A stretch of DNA of 64,000 nucleotides from contig JACVTC010000027.1 of NCBI GenBank assembly GCA_016946835.1, positions 461,001-525,000 of the forward strand, given 5' to 3'. Position 1 is the stretch's first letter, and each line of letters starts with the position of its first letter. This DNA comes from Neocallimastix lanati (nom. inval.). Its lineage: Eukaryota; Neocallimastigomycota; Neocallimastigomycetes; Neocallimastigales; Neocallimastigaceae. The translations under genes and the position numbers were made by a program. A model generated the notes under the pieces. That model had not been told where the DNA came from and did not search any database. It was given only the letters and a program-made list of their open reading frames with translations. Below, in pieces: positions 1 through 14,200 of the stretch.

Positions 1-138
1 AACAACAATAATAGCAACAACAGCAACAACAATAATAATAATAATTATAATAATAATAATTATAATAATAATAACAATAACTTTAATAATAATAATAACA
101 ACAACAATAATAGCAACAACAGCAACAACAACAACAAC

Positions 139-202
<64 letters not shown>

Positions 203-382
203 GTTATAGCAATAATAACAGTAATGTCAATTCAAATGCTAAATAAAAAAACTAAAAATAAAAATAACATTTTAAATCAAAATCAATCATCTGATGAAGA
301 AAGGGGATATTCTAGCAAATCCAATAATGAATCATTAAATAAAAGAATATCTGATTCTTTAAACAAGAAAAGATCCTTTTAA
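1..382 (+). CDS. 3' end of an Asn-rich protein gene (partial, probable frame switch)
   Basis: The window opens inside a reading frame of AAC/AAT/AGC codons, encoding long Asn runs with scattered Ser, Tyr and Phe, which closes with TAA at 244-246. The next frame over is also open from position 2. After about 236 it reads as a normal hydrophilic tail (contains NQSSDEERGYSSKSNNES) and ends with TAA at 380-382. The simplest reading is one gene whose Asn tract and tail were put out of frame by one base in the A-run near 241-250, through an indel, an assembly error or repeat slippage. The alternative is that the protein simply ends at 246. No domain is visible and the 5' part lies outside the window. 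Function is unknown. Confidence 0.5.
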
Positions 383-947
383 CTAAAAATATTTCAGGAA
401 TACAAATGACCAAATTTTCAAATTTAATTTAAGATTATAAAAGAAATTTTATTTTATAAATTTAAGAGCGGAGGAGTTTTAAAAAATTTTGTTAATACTA
501 TTTAAATAAATAAATTAATATTAAATAAATCGTTATTGCCATAAAATTTCTTATTTCTATTGGATATTTATCTCTTCGGAATTTGACTCCTTAAAATATA
601 TATTTATATTTTTTATTTTTATAAATCTGTTTTTTTATTATATAAAAGATTAAATTTATACATTAAAATATAATAATAAATAAAAGTTAAAAAAAAAAAA
701 AAAAAGTTTTTATGATAAAATAAAAATTTTATATGAAATAATATCTTTAAGGACATAAAATTCTTAAATTATTACATGGAAATTCATTTAAAGTCCTAAA
801 TCTAAAAAGAATTTAAAATATTTAATCTAATTATAATAAAATTTTTTTTTTTCTGTTCATAAAGCATTTTATATGACTCTGTTTCTTTCTATTATTTTGT
901 ATCTTTATATATAAAAAATACTAATCTTTCTATAAATATAGAGTTTT
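383..947. other. A+T-rich intergenic DNA
   Basis: This stretch downstream of the Asn-rich gene contains homopolymer runs and TA-rich sequence. I see no coding stretch or RNA gene in it. Confidence 0.6.
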
Positions 948-1302
948 TTTTTTATTTTATTTTATTTTATTCAATCTGTACTTTATATTCATATTTCAAC
1001 TATTTATTTTATTTTATTTTATTTTATTTTATTTTATTTTATTTTATTTTATTTTATTTTATTTTATTTTATTTTATTTTATTTTATTTTATTTTATTTT
1101 ATTTTATTTTATTTTATTTTATTTTATTTTATTCAATCTGTACTTCATATTTATATTTCAACTATTTATTTTATTTTATTTTATTTTATTTTATTTTATT
1201 TTATTTTATTTTATTTTATTTTATTCAATCTGTACTTTATATTCATATTTCAACTATTTATTTTATTTTATTTTATTTTATTTTATTTTATTTTATTTTA
1301 TA
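948..1302. repeat. (TTTTA)n pentanucleotide array with three interspersed 35-bp units
   Basis: A long TTTTA array is interrupted three times, at about 972-1006, 1134-1168 and 1226-1260, by nearly identical 35-bp units. Each begins CAATCTGTACTT and ends TTTCAACTATTTA. The composite looks like a higher-order satellite in which array plus spacer were copied together. Confidence 0.85.
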
Positions 1303-2145
1303 TTTCTTTTTTTTTTTTTTTTATTGATCTTAATAAATCAATTAGTTCGCATCTTCTCACCATTCATTTTAAATATATTATTCATTGTTTTCTATAATAT
1401 TTTAAAATTTCACGTTTTTTTATTTTTAATAAAAATTTTTTTTATCTTTTATTTCATTAAGTATATAATATATTGTAATATATTATAACAAATTAAATAA
1501 TATATTTGAAATTAAAGTTTAATTGAGAATCTGAAAAAAAAAATTAAAAAAAAAAATAATAATAAATTGATATAAAAACTAATAAGGAAATAAAATTAGA
1601 TATAATAATAAAAAATAATAATATATTTTACCTTGATAAAAAATTATAAAAATAAATTCATACATATAGGAAAAAAATATTTTACGTATTATTAAAAATG
1701 TTTATTATAAAAATGCAAAGGACCCTTGAATATTAATTATATTTATAATTATGTATTTATACACTAATATACACTAAACAAGTAATAGATAAACAACTAA
1801 TAATAATTAATTTATTTCTCTTTTTCTTTTTTTCTGTATTGATTAATACTTAAAAATATTTTTTTCTATCTTTTTTTTTTAATCAGTTAACTTAATATCA
1901 TACATTATCAATATCAACGCCACTATCAATTATATTTTTAGTTATTAATATAAATATTCAACATATATTGATACATATTAAATGTATACTACGATTACGA
2001 ATACTTTTCAATAGATTAAAATTATCTATTTTTGGATTTAAAATAGTTTAATTTATATTAAAATTTATAAACAATCTTAATAAAGCCATGACATCTTAAA
2101 TTACTAAAAAAAGATTTATATATGAAATAAACAAATAAACAAATA
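1303..2145. other. A+T-rich intergenic DNA
   Basis: Poly-A and poly-T runs and TA-rich sequence only. I see no gene. Confidence 0.6.
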
Positions 2146-2632
2146 TATAAATAATAATTAATAATAAATAATAAATAATGAATAATAAATAATAAATAAT
2201 GAATATATAAATAATAAATAAATAAATAATAAATAAATAAATAATAAATAATAAATAATAAATAATAAATAATGAATATATAAATTGTAAATAATAAATA
2301 ATAAATAATTGAATAATAAATAATAAATAATAAATAATAAATAATAAATAATAAATAATAAATAATAATAAATAATAAATAATGAATAATAAATAATAAA
2401 TAATGAATATATAAATTGTAAATAATAAATAATAAATAATTGAATAATAATAAATAATAAATAATAAATAATTGAATAATAAATAATAAATAATAAATAA
2501 TAAATATTTGAATAATGAATAATAAATAATAAATAATAAATAATAAATAATAAATAATAAATAATAAATAATAAATAATAAATAATAAATAATAAATAAT
2601 AAATAATTGAATAATTGAATAATAATAAATAA
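2146..2632. repeat. (AATAAAT)n heptanucleotide satellite
   Basis: About 490 bp of tandem AATAAAT units with occasional AATGAAT variants and short ATATAAAT interruptions. The minus strand stays open through it, giving a Leu/Ile/Tyr-only translation, which is a repeat artefact. The same heptamer occurs in opposite orientation at 3699-4140. Confidence 0.85.
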
Positions 2633-3698
2633 AGTTAAAATGTAGTAAATAAAAAAAAAAAAAGATGAAACGCCTACTGCTTTGTTTATATTTAATATAT
2701 AAAAATATATATTTCTTTGTAATATCAATATAAAGCCTCAGTAATAAAAGTAAAAAATTATAATTCCATAATTTTTTTTTTATTTTTTTTTTATTTATTT
2801 TTTTCTTATTTTGTTATTATTTTATTTATTAAAATTAATCATTTTTAATATTAATTATTAAAATTTCCTTTTTTAAGCAAAAAAAATACATATGTATATA
2901 AAATATAAATGATACAAATAAACAAACATGAATAAAAATAGACCAAACAGATGAAAGCAAATAAATACAAAATGAAACAAGTACATATATAAAATTACCA
3001 TAAAAAGCTTTCTTTTAAAGAATCACCTTATCGATTACTTATAATCTATCCCATCAAGTAACTAAACATAATATTATATATAATAATATCAATCAATATA
3101 TTTTATACCAAATATATTCTTTAATGAAATATGTATTTATAAACATTATTTAATTCTTTTAACTATTTTTTTTAATAATAATATAGTTCTCTTTTTATCA
3201 ATATATTAAAAGAATTGGGTTAATAGTTAGTAAACGATTGATAATTAGTAGTATGATTTCTGGTATTTTCATGCTTTTATTAAATTTTAATATTTTATAA
3301 ATATATTTTATTTTTAAAAAAAAATTTTTTTTGAAAAGTATAGTTTCTAAATTGGAAACCTTAAAAAAAGAAAGTTAAAAGGTCTCTCAAAACAAATTAT
3401 TTTTAAGAGAAAAAAATTTATTAAAATAAATATTTCAATAATATTTTATTTATTTTATTTATATAATTATTTATATAGTCATTTAATAGTTTAAATATCT
3501 AAATAAATTATTGAATATTTAAATAAAAATTTATTATATTTATTATTCATATATATTTTATATATAATTTTCTATTATTTATAATCATTTTCTATTATTA
3601 TTATTTATAATCAAAGTATTTTTTTTTTATTTTTTTTTTTTTTTTTTTTTTTTTTTGCAGATGATTATAATATGAAAATTTTTAATTTATAATTTAAA
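2633..3698. other. A+T-rich intergenic DNA between two heptamer arrays
   Basis: No gene is supported. The part at about 2880-3060 has slightly more G+C and short open stretches on both strands, but no start, splice signals or recognisable domain. A poly-T tract lies at about 3631-3656. Confidence 0.5.
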
Positions 3699-4140
3699 TA
3701 TTATTATTTATTATTTATTATTTATTATTTATTATTTATTATTTATTATTTATTATTTATTTATTATTTATTATTCCATTATTATTTATTATTTATTATT
3801 TATTATTTATTATTCCATTATTTATTATTTATTATTTATTATTATTTATTATTTATTATTTATTATTTATTATTTATTATTTATTATTTATTATTTATTA
3901 TTTATTATTCTATTATTTATTATTTATTATTTATTATTTATTATTTATTTATTTATTTATTATTTATTTATTTATTATTTATTTATTTATTATTTATTTA
4001 TTTATTATTTATTTATTATTTATTTATTTATTATTTATTTATTTATTATTTATTTATTATTTATTTATTTATTTATTATTTATTAATAAATAAATACTCT
4101 TTATATTATTTATTATTTATTATTATTTATTATTTATTAT
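3699..4140. repeat. (ATTTATT)n heptanucleotide satellite, inverted relative to 2146-2632
   Basis: About 440 bp of ATTTATT units, the reverse complement of the upstream array, mixed with 4-bp TTTA phases near 3950-4080. Confidence 0.85.
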
Positions 4141-5545
4141 TGTAATATTTTTTTATAGGTGATTATATTATGAAGTGTATTAAATGATTTTATTATTGCA
4201 AAATACTATACAAATTAACCATAAAATTAAAATGAAATGAAATAGAGAATGAGGTATAATAGTAAATTATGAAATTAAGAATGAGGTATAAAAAGAAGAG
4301 CATAACTGAAAGGTATATAAAAAGTACATAATAAGTTATTCATTGTTATTTTTTATTATAAAAACTCAAAATTTAAAATTAAGAAAAAAAAAATTCGATA
4401 ATTTAAATATTAATTTATTTATCAAAGACTATTATAATATATTGGATTTGTATTAATCACTAATAATGCAATAGTTTTATTTAATATAAAACATGTATGT
4501 TTTAATATATTATATTCATTAAAAATATCGAATGATTTAAAAAAAAAAATAATAATAATAAAAATAATTATAATAGTATATTTATTAATATATATTTGAA
4601 TATTTTAATGATTATTTATTTTTTATATAATATTTATTTTTTATATATTATTTGTTATTTATATTATATTTATTTTTTATATATTATTTGTTATTTATAT
4701 AATATTTTATATCTATTTGAATAATATTTAATATTTATGAATATAAAATTATTATCATGAACAGATGAACAAATGAAAATAAAAAATAGTATATATTATA
4801 TATAAAGCAATTTATTTATCATTAATGAATATCCAAAGAATAAATTAACAAAATATATTTAATATTTAATATTTAATAAATATTTATATATAATATTTAT
4901 ATAACTTTTAATATAATAAAATTGAATAATAATAAAATAAAATAGTAAAAAAAATTATTATTATTATTATTATCATTTAATTAATACAGAAAAAATATTC
5001 AATTTCTAATAATAAAATGAGAGTAATAAAAGATTATATTTATAGTAATAATAATAATATTAATATTAATAATAATAATAATTATTTTTTATTCTAAATT
5101 CTTAATTAGTACTTTAATAGAATAGAGTCCTCAAAAAAAAATTTTTTTTTTTTTTAAATAATTCTTCTCTAGTTTATATGCTATAAATTTTTATGTATTA
5201 AGAGATATTTTTTAAATTGCACTTTAAAAATCATTCTTAGTATTCTGCTTATTTAATATAAAATCTTATATAATATAAACTAATTAATTATTATTTTTTT
5301 AATTTTATTTTATTAATTTTATTTCATAACTAATTTTATTTTATTAATTTTATTTCATAATAAATTATTAGTATGACATATATATTAAAAAATTTAATAT
5401 TTTAAAATATTTAATTATTTTTTAATATTATTAATAATATTATTATTAATTATTTAATATTTAAAATTTAATATTTAATATTGAATTTGGTAATAAAAAA
5501 ATTTTTTATTTTTATTATTATTAATAATATTTTTTTTTTTTTTAA

Positions 5546-5576
<31 letters not shown>

Positions 5577-6610
5577 ACTCTCTGATTATTAATCGACAAT
5601 TTAATGTCGAATATCAAAAAAGGTTATTCATTAAAAAAAAGGAAAATTAAAAGAAAAGAAATATTTTGATATACTTTTTTTTATTCATTATTTAATTAAT
5701 ATAAAATCAACATAATATTCTTTAAATACTTCTTATTTTAAGTAATTATATTAATTGAAATTTTTATTAATATTTATAAATAATAAAAGAATGACCTTTT
5801 AAAAGTAAGAATGAAAAAGAAAAAATTTGATTTGATTTAAAAATTATTTAAACTTATTTAAATATTTTATTAAGTACTCATTATATTAAATTTCCATATT
5901 TATTTTTATTCACTTATTTTTTTTTATTTTATTTTATAAATTAAACACTATTGTTCCATATAATATTAACACTATTTTTTTATTCATTTTAATGACAATT
6001 AATAATTACTATCCATCTTAACATCATTTAATAATTATTATAATAATAACATTAATGACAATAGCAAGCATCATTTATAAAAACCAACAATAAAAGGGAG
6101 AAATATATTTTATTATTAATTCTCAGATTTTATTTAAGGAATAGAATTTTTGTCGAATAAAATTTAACAAGAAACAAAATATCACTAAACATTTTTTTTT
6201 TTTTTTTTTTTTTTTTTAAGCTTTTATTGCCATATGAATTTATCAATTATTATTATTATTATTGAATACTAAATTAAAACATAAAGTTATAATTATCTTA
6301 AAATATAATTTATTCACACTCAGTGTCGTTTTTTTGAAACAAATTATTGTTAAAATCATTGTAAAACACAAAAATAGTAATAGTAATATAAAATAATGTA
6401 TTAACAGTAAAATAAAATAAAAAAAAGAAGTTTTTAATCAATAAATATTGTAAAATATAAATATATATTAAAAGTTTATTTTGCTAAATAATTTAGCTCA
6501 CAATGCTCAAATAATCTATTAAAGTTATCATTAACCTTATTTTAATTTTTTTTTTTTTTTTTTTATTTAAAAGTAATATATCAATATCAGTAATACATAA
6601 ATATATATTA

Positions 6611-6648
<38 letters not shown>

Positions 6649-7217
6649 ATATATGACGTATATGATAGGGATTTTATAATTTTAGAAGTTAATTTTTATT
6701 CACAAAATTTAATTTTAATAAAGATTTTTTTTTTTTTTTTTTTTTTTTTCGTATATTCATAAATTATATACAGTATTTTTATTTTAATCAATTCTTAGAC
6801 AAATACCCTCATTTTTTTTTTTTTTTTCTATCTTTTTTTATAAAGAAAAAAGAAAGAGTAAAAAATTATATTTATATAATATTCATTAAATAAAAATATT
6901 TTAATACATGAATGAAGTAATAATAGTTATAGAAAAACATATTTATTATCAAAATTTATTATTTATAACATAAACTTATATATATATATATATATATAAA
7001 GAAAAAGAGGTAATATATATATTATAGTAACACTTTATATTTTATATAATCTGTATATGTACTATTTATTAAATATATTTACATATATTTTTTTTTTTAT
7101 TTATATCAAATAATTACATATATGGTCACTAAAATTATAATATGATATATACATGTATATATTTAATATCATTTAAATTAAAAATTTTATTTATGGACAA
7201 AAAAACAAAAAACAAAA

Positions 7218-7261
<44 letters not shown>

Positions 7262-7335
7262 GTTAATTGTTTTTATAATAAATAAATATTTGAAAATCAT
7301 ATATCTTTTTATATATACTTTAAATAGTTTCAGAA
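4141..7335. other. A+T-rich intergenic region upstream of the KIN1-like gene
   Basis: It contains a direct repeat of about 37 bp (about 4633-4704), long poly-A tracts (about 6611-6646 and 7220-7257) and several poly-T tracts. The A-tract at 7220-7257 ends about 80 bp before the KIN1 start codon. A TTTCAG at 7328-7332 could be a 5'-UTR splice acceptor. No coding sequence is seen. Confidence 0.5.
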
Positions 7336-9010
7336 ATGACACATAGACGCTCTTTATCCGATGCAGATATTTTAACTAAGAATTCTTCAAAAATTAATTC
7401 TAATCATGGCGGTCCAATGCCACCAATAGAGACACAGTATAACAGAGATAAGGATGGTATGCTGAAACCTAGAAAGATTATAGGAGATTACCGATTAGCA
7501 AAGACCATAGGTCAGGGAAGTATGGGAAAAGTAAAAATTGCTATTCATCAAAAAACTGGTGAAAAAGTATGTATATTGAAAACAGTTATAAAAAAAAAAA
7601 AAAAATCTTTTTTTAACCTTTTCATTTAGATATAAAATTAATTTTCATTAAGCTTAAGATATATATTTGTAGAAATAGAATATTAATTTTTATAATTATT
7701 AATAATGAAATTAGATTAAAAATATGAATGATACAGTAAAATCATATTATTTAAAATATTTACTAATTTTATATTTTATTATTTTACAATAATAATAGTA
7801 AAAATGAAATATAAAATAATTAATTGTTTATATTAATTTTTTTTTTTTTAAAAAAAAAAAAAGAAGAATATAAAATAATTTTTTCCTTTAATATAAATAT
7901 TGGATAAAGTAGATATTTTTTATTGTACATTTTTAGGTTCTAATTTTTATTTATTATTTAATTTAATAATAATGGTTATGAATTTTTTTTTTTTGTTTTT
8001 GTAGAGAGCTTGTAAAATTATGCCTAGGCCATGTTATAAGGCAAGAGATAGTAACAATGTATTAGTTGAACCAACAGATGAACCAATTATTATTGATTCT
8101 TCAACTTCATTAGATCAATTTCCAGAACTTTATCCTAAAGCGACGGCAAATGCTCAAGAGATTAAAGAAAATAGAATACTGAGAGAAGCTGCAATTGTTT
8201 TATTATTACATCATCCTTATATTGCATTTATGGATAAATTTGTAATTTGGGATAATTATTATTATTTCTTTTTTGAATATGTAAATGGAGGACAAATGTT
8301 AGATTATATCATTAGTCATGGTCGTTTGAAGGAACATCATGCTCGTAAATTTATTCGAGAAATTATATCTGCAGTTGGTAAGTTTAAAACAAATAAATAA
8401 ATAAAAAAAATAAATAAATAATAATAATAAAATAAAATAAAATAATATAATATAATATAATATAATATATTAAAATTGAAATAATTAACATATATAATAA
8501 AATAATATTTTTATAATAGAAATAATAATAATACTAATAATGATAATAATTTTTTTCATTAATATATATATTAATATTAACTATTATCATCATCATTTAT
8601 TATCTATTCATTATAAAATTATAAAATACAAAAAAAAGACTATTGTCACCATAATTCAATTGTTCATAGAGTAATATGAATTTAATATACTATAAGAATA
8701 TCAAATAAAATAATAAAAATATAATACATTAAAAGACTAAGCCAATTAAAAATTTTTATATATATGTATATATTTAATATATAACTTATTTTTATTAATT
8801 AATAATTCATAATTAGGATTTAAAAATTGAAAATGTTTTAATTGATAAAAATGGTGAAATAAAGTTAATTGATTTTGGTCTTTCAAATTTATATGATACA
8901 AATAGTCAATTAAAGACATTTTGTGGTAGTTTATATTTTGCTGGTAAGTGGATCATCAAATAAATAAATAAATAAATAAAAAATTCTTCAAAATTAATTT
9001 ATATTTTAAA

Positions 9011-9060
<50 letters not shown>

Positions 9061-11218
9061 ATATATATTATACATAATTTAAATATATGTGTTTACAAAT
9101 TAAATAAAATTTATTATATATATATATATATAATATCACTTATATTAATAAAAATAATAATAATAAAAAAAATAAAATTTTTTCTTTCTTTATTTTTCAT
9201 CAAAATATATTTTTATGATTAGCCCCAGAATTATTAAATGCAAAAGAATATATTGGACCAGAAGTAGATATATGGAGTATGGTAAGTAATTAAAAAGTTT
9301 TTTTTAAAAAAAAAAAAAAATAGTTATTATTTTTATTATTATTATAATTATATTCTTTTATATATATATATACTATAATTAATGATTTTTTTTTATTGTT
9401 ACTATTTTTATGTATAAAAAAATTTTTTTTTTTTTTTATAAAGGGTATTATTTTATATGTATTAGTATGTGGTAAAGTTCCATTTGATGATGAAAGTATG
9501 CCTGTATTATATCAAAAAATTAAAGCAGGAAAAGTGGAATATCCACATTATTTATCAATTGGTAAATTTAAAGACATTTATTTTCATTAAATTAGTATAC
9601 ATATATTCATCTATATATATATATAAAGTTTAATCATTATATTTGTTAACTATAACTTATGTTAAATTTTATTATTATAATCTTTTACAATTTTATTTTT
9701 ACTTTTTTTTTTTTTTTTTTTTTTTTTATTTTATTATTTTTAAATAAAATATTAATAATTATAATATCATAATTATTTTAGAATGTATTGATTTATTATC
9801 ACAAATGTTGAAAGTGGATTCAAAAGAAAGAATAAGTATGGATAAAATAAAATCACATCCATGGATTATAAAAGGTTATGATGCTCCTTTAAATAATTAT
9901 TTATTACCAAGAGCTCCACTGAGTATACCATTAGATATGCGTGTAATAAATAATATGAAAGGTTTTGGATTTGGTACCCCAGAAGAAATTAGTAATATAA
10001 TTGAACAGTCCTTAAATTCAACAATAACAAAAGATACAGAAAACTTTAAATTTTTAAATATTATACGAAAACGTAATAGAAAATCAAGTGGAATAAATAA
10101 TCGTAGTGGTAGTATAAAAAGTATAACACGATCTTTTTCAAATTCTTCAAGTTTAAGTAATTCCTTTTCGACGGATGATGAAAGTCAAACTACAAAGCAT
10201 ATTCTCCCTATTGTGAGTATTTATTATTTAGTATCAGAGAAATTAGAACGTATAGAAAAATATAAAATTTCCATGGAAATGCAAAATCAAACTGCCGCTT
10301 TACATCATGCTAATCAATTAAATAATTATAAGAATCATGAACTCACTGACGCTGTTATTCGTGATGGTATTGTTCAGAATAATGACAGTAACACAACGGC
10401 CGTTTCTACTACCAATGAAACGGATACCCCAACTATACCGGCTAACATTGATTCAAATAATACCAATACTACGGTGGTTACGGTCAATACGACTTCCCTC
10501 GATGATTCTCATTATCATCCAAGTCCTGTGGCTGCCATAAAGGTAGAAACTGGACCGTCTCCTACCAGACCTATTGATATTGAACGTCGTAATGAAAATA
10601 TTAAATTTGAAATTTCACCTACTTCTTCATCGGAAGATTCCATTAATCATTATACCGAACATATTGCTCAAACCTTAGAATCTAAGGAGGATGAATATAT
10701 TAAAATGGATTCTGATGTAATTTTAGATTCTAGTATTGTAGAATCGTTAGATAATTATACTTCTTATAGTAATACTAATAATTCTAATCAAAGGAAGGAT
10801 GGTAAAGAGAATTATACCTATGATTCTAATCATGATCAACGTCATCGTCATACCCATAGTCATAATCATAATCAAAATCAATATTCTAATAATGAAATTG
10901 CTATTCTCAATACCACTAGTACGAAGGACTCAGGTGAATTAATAAAATTACAACCTCCACCATCTCATCCTACAGAATCATCACCACAAACACAGCAACA
11001 ACAACAATTACAACAACAGCATCTTTCAAAAGAATCATTAAACAATAATAGTGAACATACTTCACCACTCACTTCAAGAAGATCCCTTTCATCTCCAAGT
11101 CCTATTAAATTTATTTCTATGAATAAAAATAATAAAAGAAAAAGTAGTGCAAATCCAAGTCCTGCGTCAAAAAGTATCAAAAGTAATTCTAACACAAATT
11201 CACAAACTATCATTAATG

Positions 11219-11249
<31 letters not shown>

Positions 11250-14200
11250 AGAAGAAGAAGAAGAAGAAGAAAGAGAAGAAGAAAGTAATACCTCTATCTT
11301 AAAGGATAAAAATTCTAGTAGTAATAACAATGAAAGAAGACCTTTGAAAAATTTCATTAAATCAAAAAGTAAACTCTATCGAAGTCTTACAAGTGGTAGG
11401 ATCAGTAGTAGAAATAGTAATAATCGAAAAAATAAGGAACTTAAATCAAAAAAATCATTGAATTTAGAAGTAAATGGTATCACCTCATATCCTGATACTG
11501 AAAATCAGAAGCCAATGAATACAATGAATCCTCCATCTGAAAATCAATTGCTTCCTATTTCAAAGATTGCTGCTAGACCAAGAGCGATCTCTGCCTCTAT
11601 GGTACGTCCTAATATGACACAATATCAAGATCCAATGGAGATGTCTTTTGCCTTAAATTCTTATAATCCTAATGTAAGAGATCTCGCATGTCATTCAATG
11701 ATTGTTCCAAAGGAAGAAAATAGTAATAATAATGAAACTTCTCGTCGTAAATCTTTTTCAAATTTACGTAGATTTAGTTTTGTTATTGGTAAAACGTTTG
11801 GTAAAGGAAATAATAATAATAATAATAATAATACCTCCAATGGTTCTTCAAATCTCTTAGATAATATGAATAGTACAAGTAGTCAAAGTTTAAAATCTAA
11901 TTATTCTGGTTATTATGTTTCATCTAATTCTATTCGTAATTTAGAAGTTCCTAAACTAGGTAGTGGGGATTTACGAGACACTCGAAATTATGGGTTTAAT
12001 AATCGTCAATCTCTTCATCATCCAATATCCTTTGAACAAATAAAATTAGGTCATCGTCGTCGTCCAAGTCAAGAAAGTGCCAGTGATATTTCCTTAACGG
12101 ATATGTTGACAACTTCACCCTTTCAATTTAAAGTACCACTTACCTTGGGTCGTGCAGACCAACATATTAAAAATGTTAATCTTAAAGGACTTTTCAGTGT
12201 AAATAATACATCTACTCAAAATCCTTCAGAAATACGTTATTCCATCATTTCCACCTTGATAAAGTTTGGTTTATTTTATGTAGAAATGCCAGGATTTTTC
12301 CAATGTGAATATACTTCCGATATTGCTACTTTAAATACTAATTCTTTTCAATCAATTGATGGCTCCTCTTCTTTTATTAGTAGTTATAGTCTTGATACAG
12401 AAGCTTTTAATCAAGAATTAGAAAAATCTAACCTCAGTATAAATAATCCCAACACTTATAGCAATGGTGGCCACGATGGTAATCATCGTGGTAACGATAC
12501 AAACACCAAAAATACTCGTAAACTTCATTCTAAAAGTTTTATTAATATTTTTTCTGGTAAATTTGGAAAACCGGTATGGAAAAAACCATCAAATCCAAAT
12601 ACGAGTATGACTACCATGGATGGTTCAATGATGATCGTCCCTCCAATGAATTCCTTTAGTAATAATACTAGTATGACAACCATTGATCCTAGTCAAACAT
12701 TTACTGTCACTTCACCAGATGGATCCATTAAAAAAGTGAACAAAAGTAAAAGTATAGCCAATATTAAATATAATCGTAAATTGAATAATAATCACAATAA
12801 TAATTATAATCAAAATCATAGTAACTGTAATAGCAATGAAATTAATATTAATACTAATGGTAATTCTAATAGTAATTCTAATGATAATACTAATGGTAAT
12901 AATAATAGTAATAATAATAGTAATAATAGTAATAATAGTAATAGCAGTAGTAGTAATAAATATTTAAAACCACGACTTCACTTGAAAAAAAGTTTACGTC
13001 AGAGCATGCGTTTAAAACTAAAATCAAAATCGAAATCAAAATCAAAATCAAAATCAGATACCAATACTAATACTAATGTCAGTACTAATACTAGTTCTAA
13101 TAATAATTTAAGCGTGGAAGCGATAACGGATGGGGAATCAGAAAGTATCAAAAGTTTAAGTGAAAATGAAACAAATAATGATAACAACTCTATTCATACC
13201 AGTACGCATACCAGTACTCGTTCTAATACAAATTCAAATACAAATTCTAATTCTATACATAATTTAAGTATAAGTTTTAATTCAAAGTTGAATTTAAAAA
13301 TAAAAGAAAAAATAAAGTCTAGAATAAAGAATAGAAAAGAAAAATTAGAAAATAAAAATAATATATCAACTACAACTTCTACCGCTACTAATTCAAATGA
13401 TAATTCTAATACTAATTCTAATTCTAATTCTAATTCTAATTCTAATTCTAATTCTAATTCTAATTCTAATTCAAATTCTGTTTTTTCATTAAATCATTCT
13501 CAACCTCAATCTCAACCTCAATCTCATTCTCATTCTCAGTATCAACTTCAATCTCAACTTCAATCACATTCTCAACCTCAATCACATACTCAATCAAAGA
13601 ATCCATCAAGATCTTCTATTATTAATCCTTCAGGTCCTATATCATCTTCTACCTCATCACAACTTTTAAGTCCTCCTGCCTCCCATCAAAATTATTCATC
13701 ATTTTCATCATCACAAGAAAATTCATATTCAAGTATTGGTTTATATGAAAATGATAATGTGATGAATTTTATACCAGGAAGTAGTAGTTCAAGTCATCAA
13801 AATTTAAAATATCCACAAATGGCTCTTCGACAAGATTATATGGAAATGACAAAAGGTATGAATAGTCTCTCTCTAGGTTCCATTGATCCATCAAAATACA
13901 ATCATGTAGCATTAAATCGTAAAACTTCTCAAAATCAAATTAATAATGAAGGTCTTCGAATACCAATCTCTTGTAACAATCAAATGATGACCAATGATCA
14001 TAGTAATACGAAGGACAGTAGTAGCAATAACAGTAATATCAACATTAACAACAATAATAACATTAATAATAACAATGGCAACAATGATAGTAACAACAAC
14101 AACAACAATAATAATAATAATACAAATAATCTAGAAATAAATTCTTCTAATAATAGAATATTAAATATTTTAGATGATACCTATGGAGATTACTCTTCTA

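Noticed and set aside
2096-2728. 210-codon minus-strand open frame of Leu/Ile/Tyr
   Set aside because: It is the translation of the AATAAAT satellite; no normal protein composition.
10965-11357. Open frame antisense to the KIN1-like gene
   Set aside because: Poly-Ser/Leu shadow of Asn/Gln/Glu codon runs on the coding strand. The same holds for 12999-13187.
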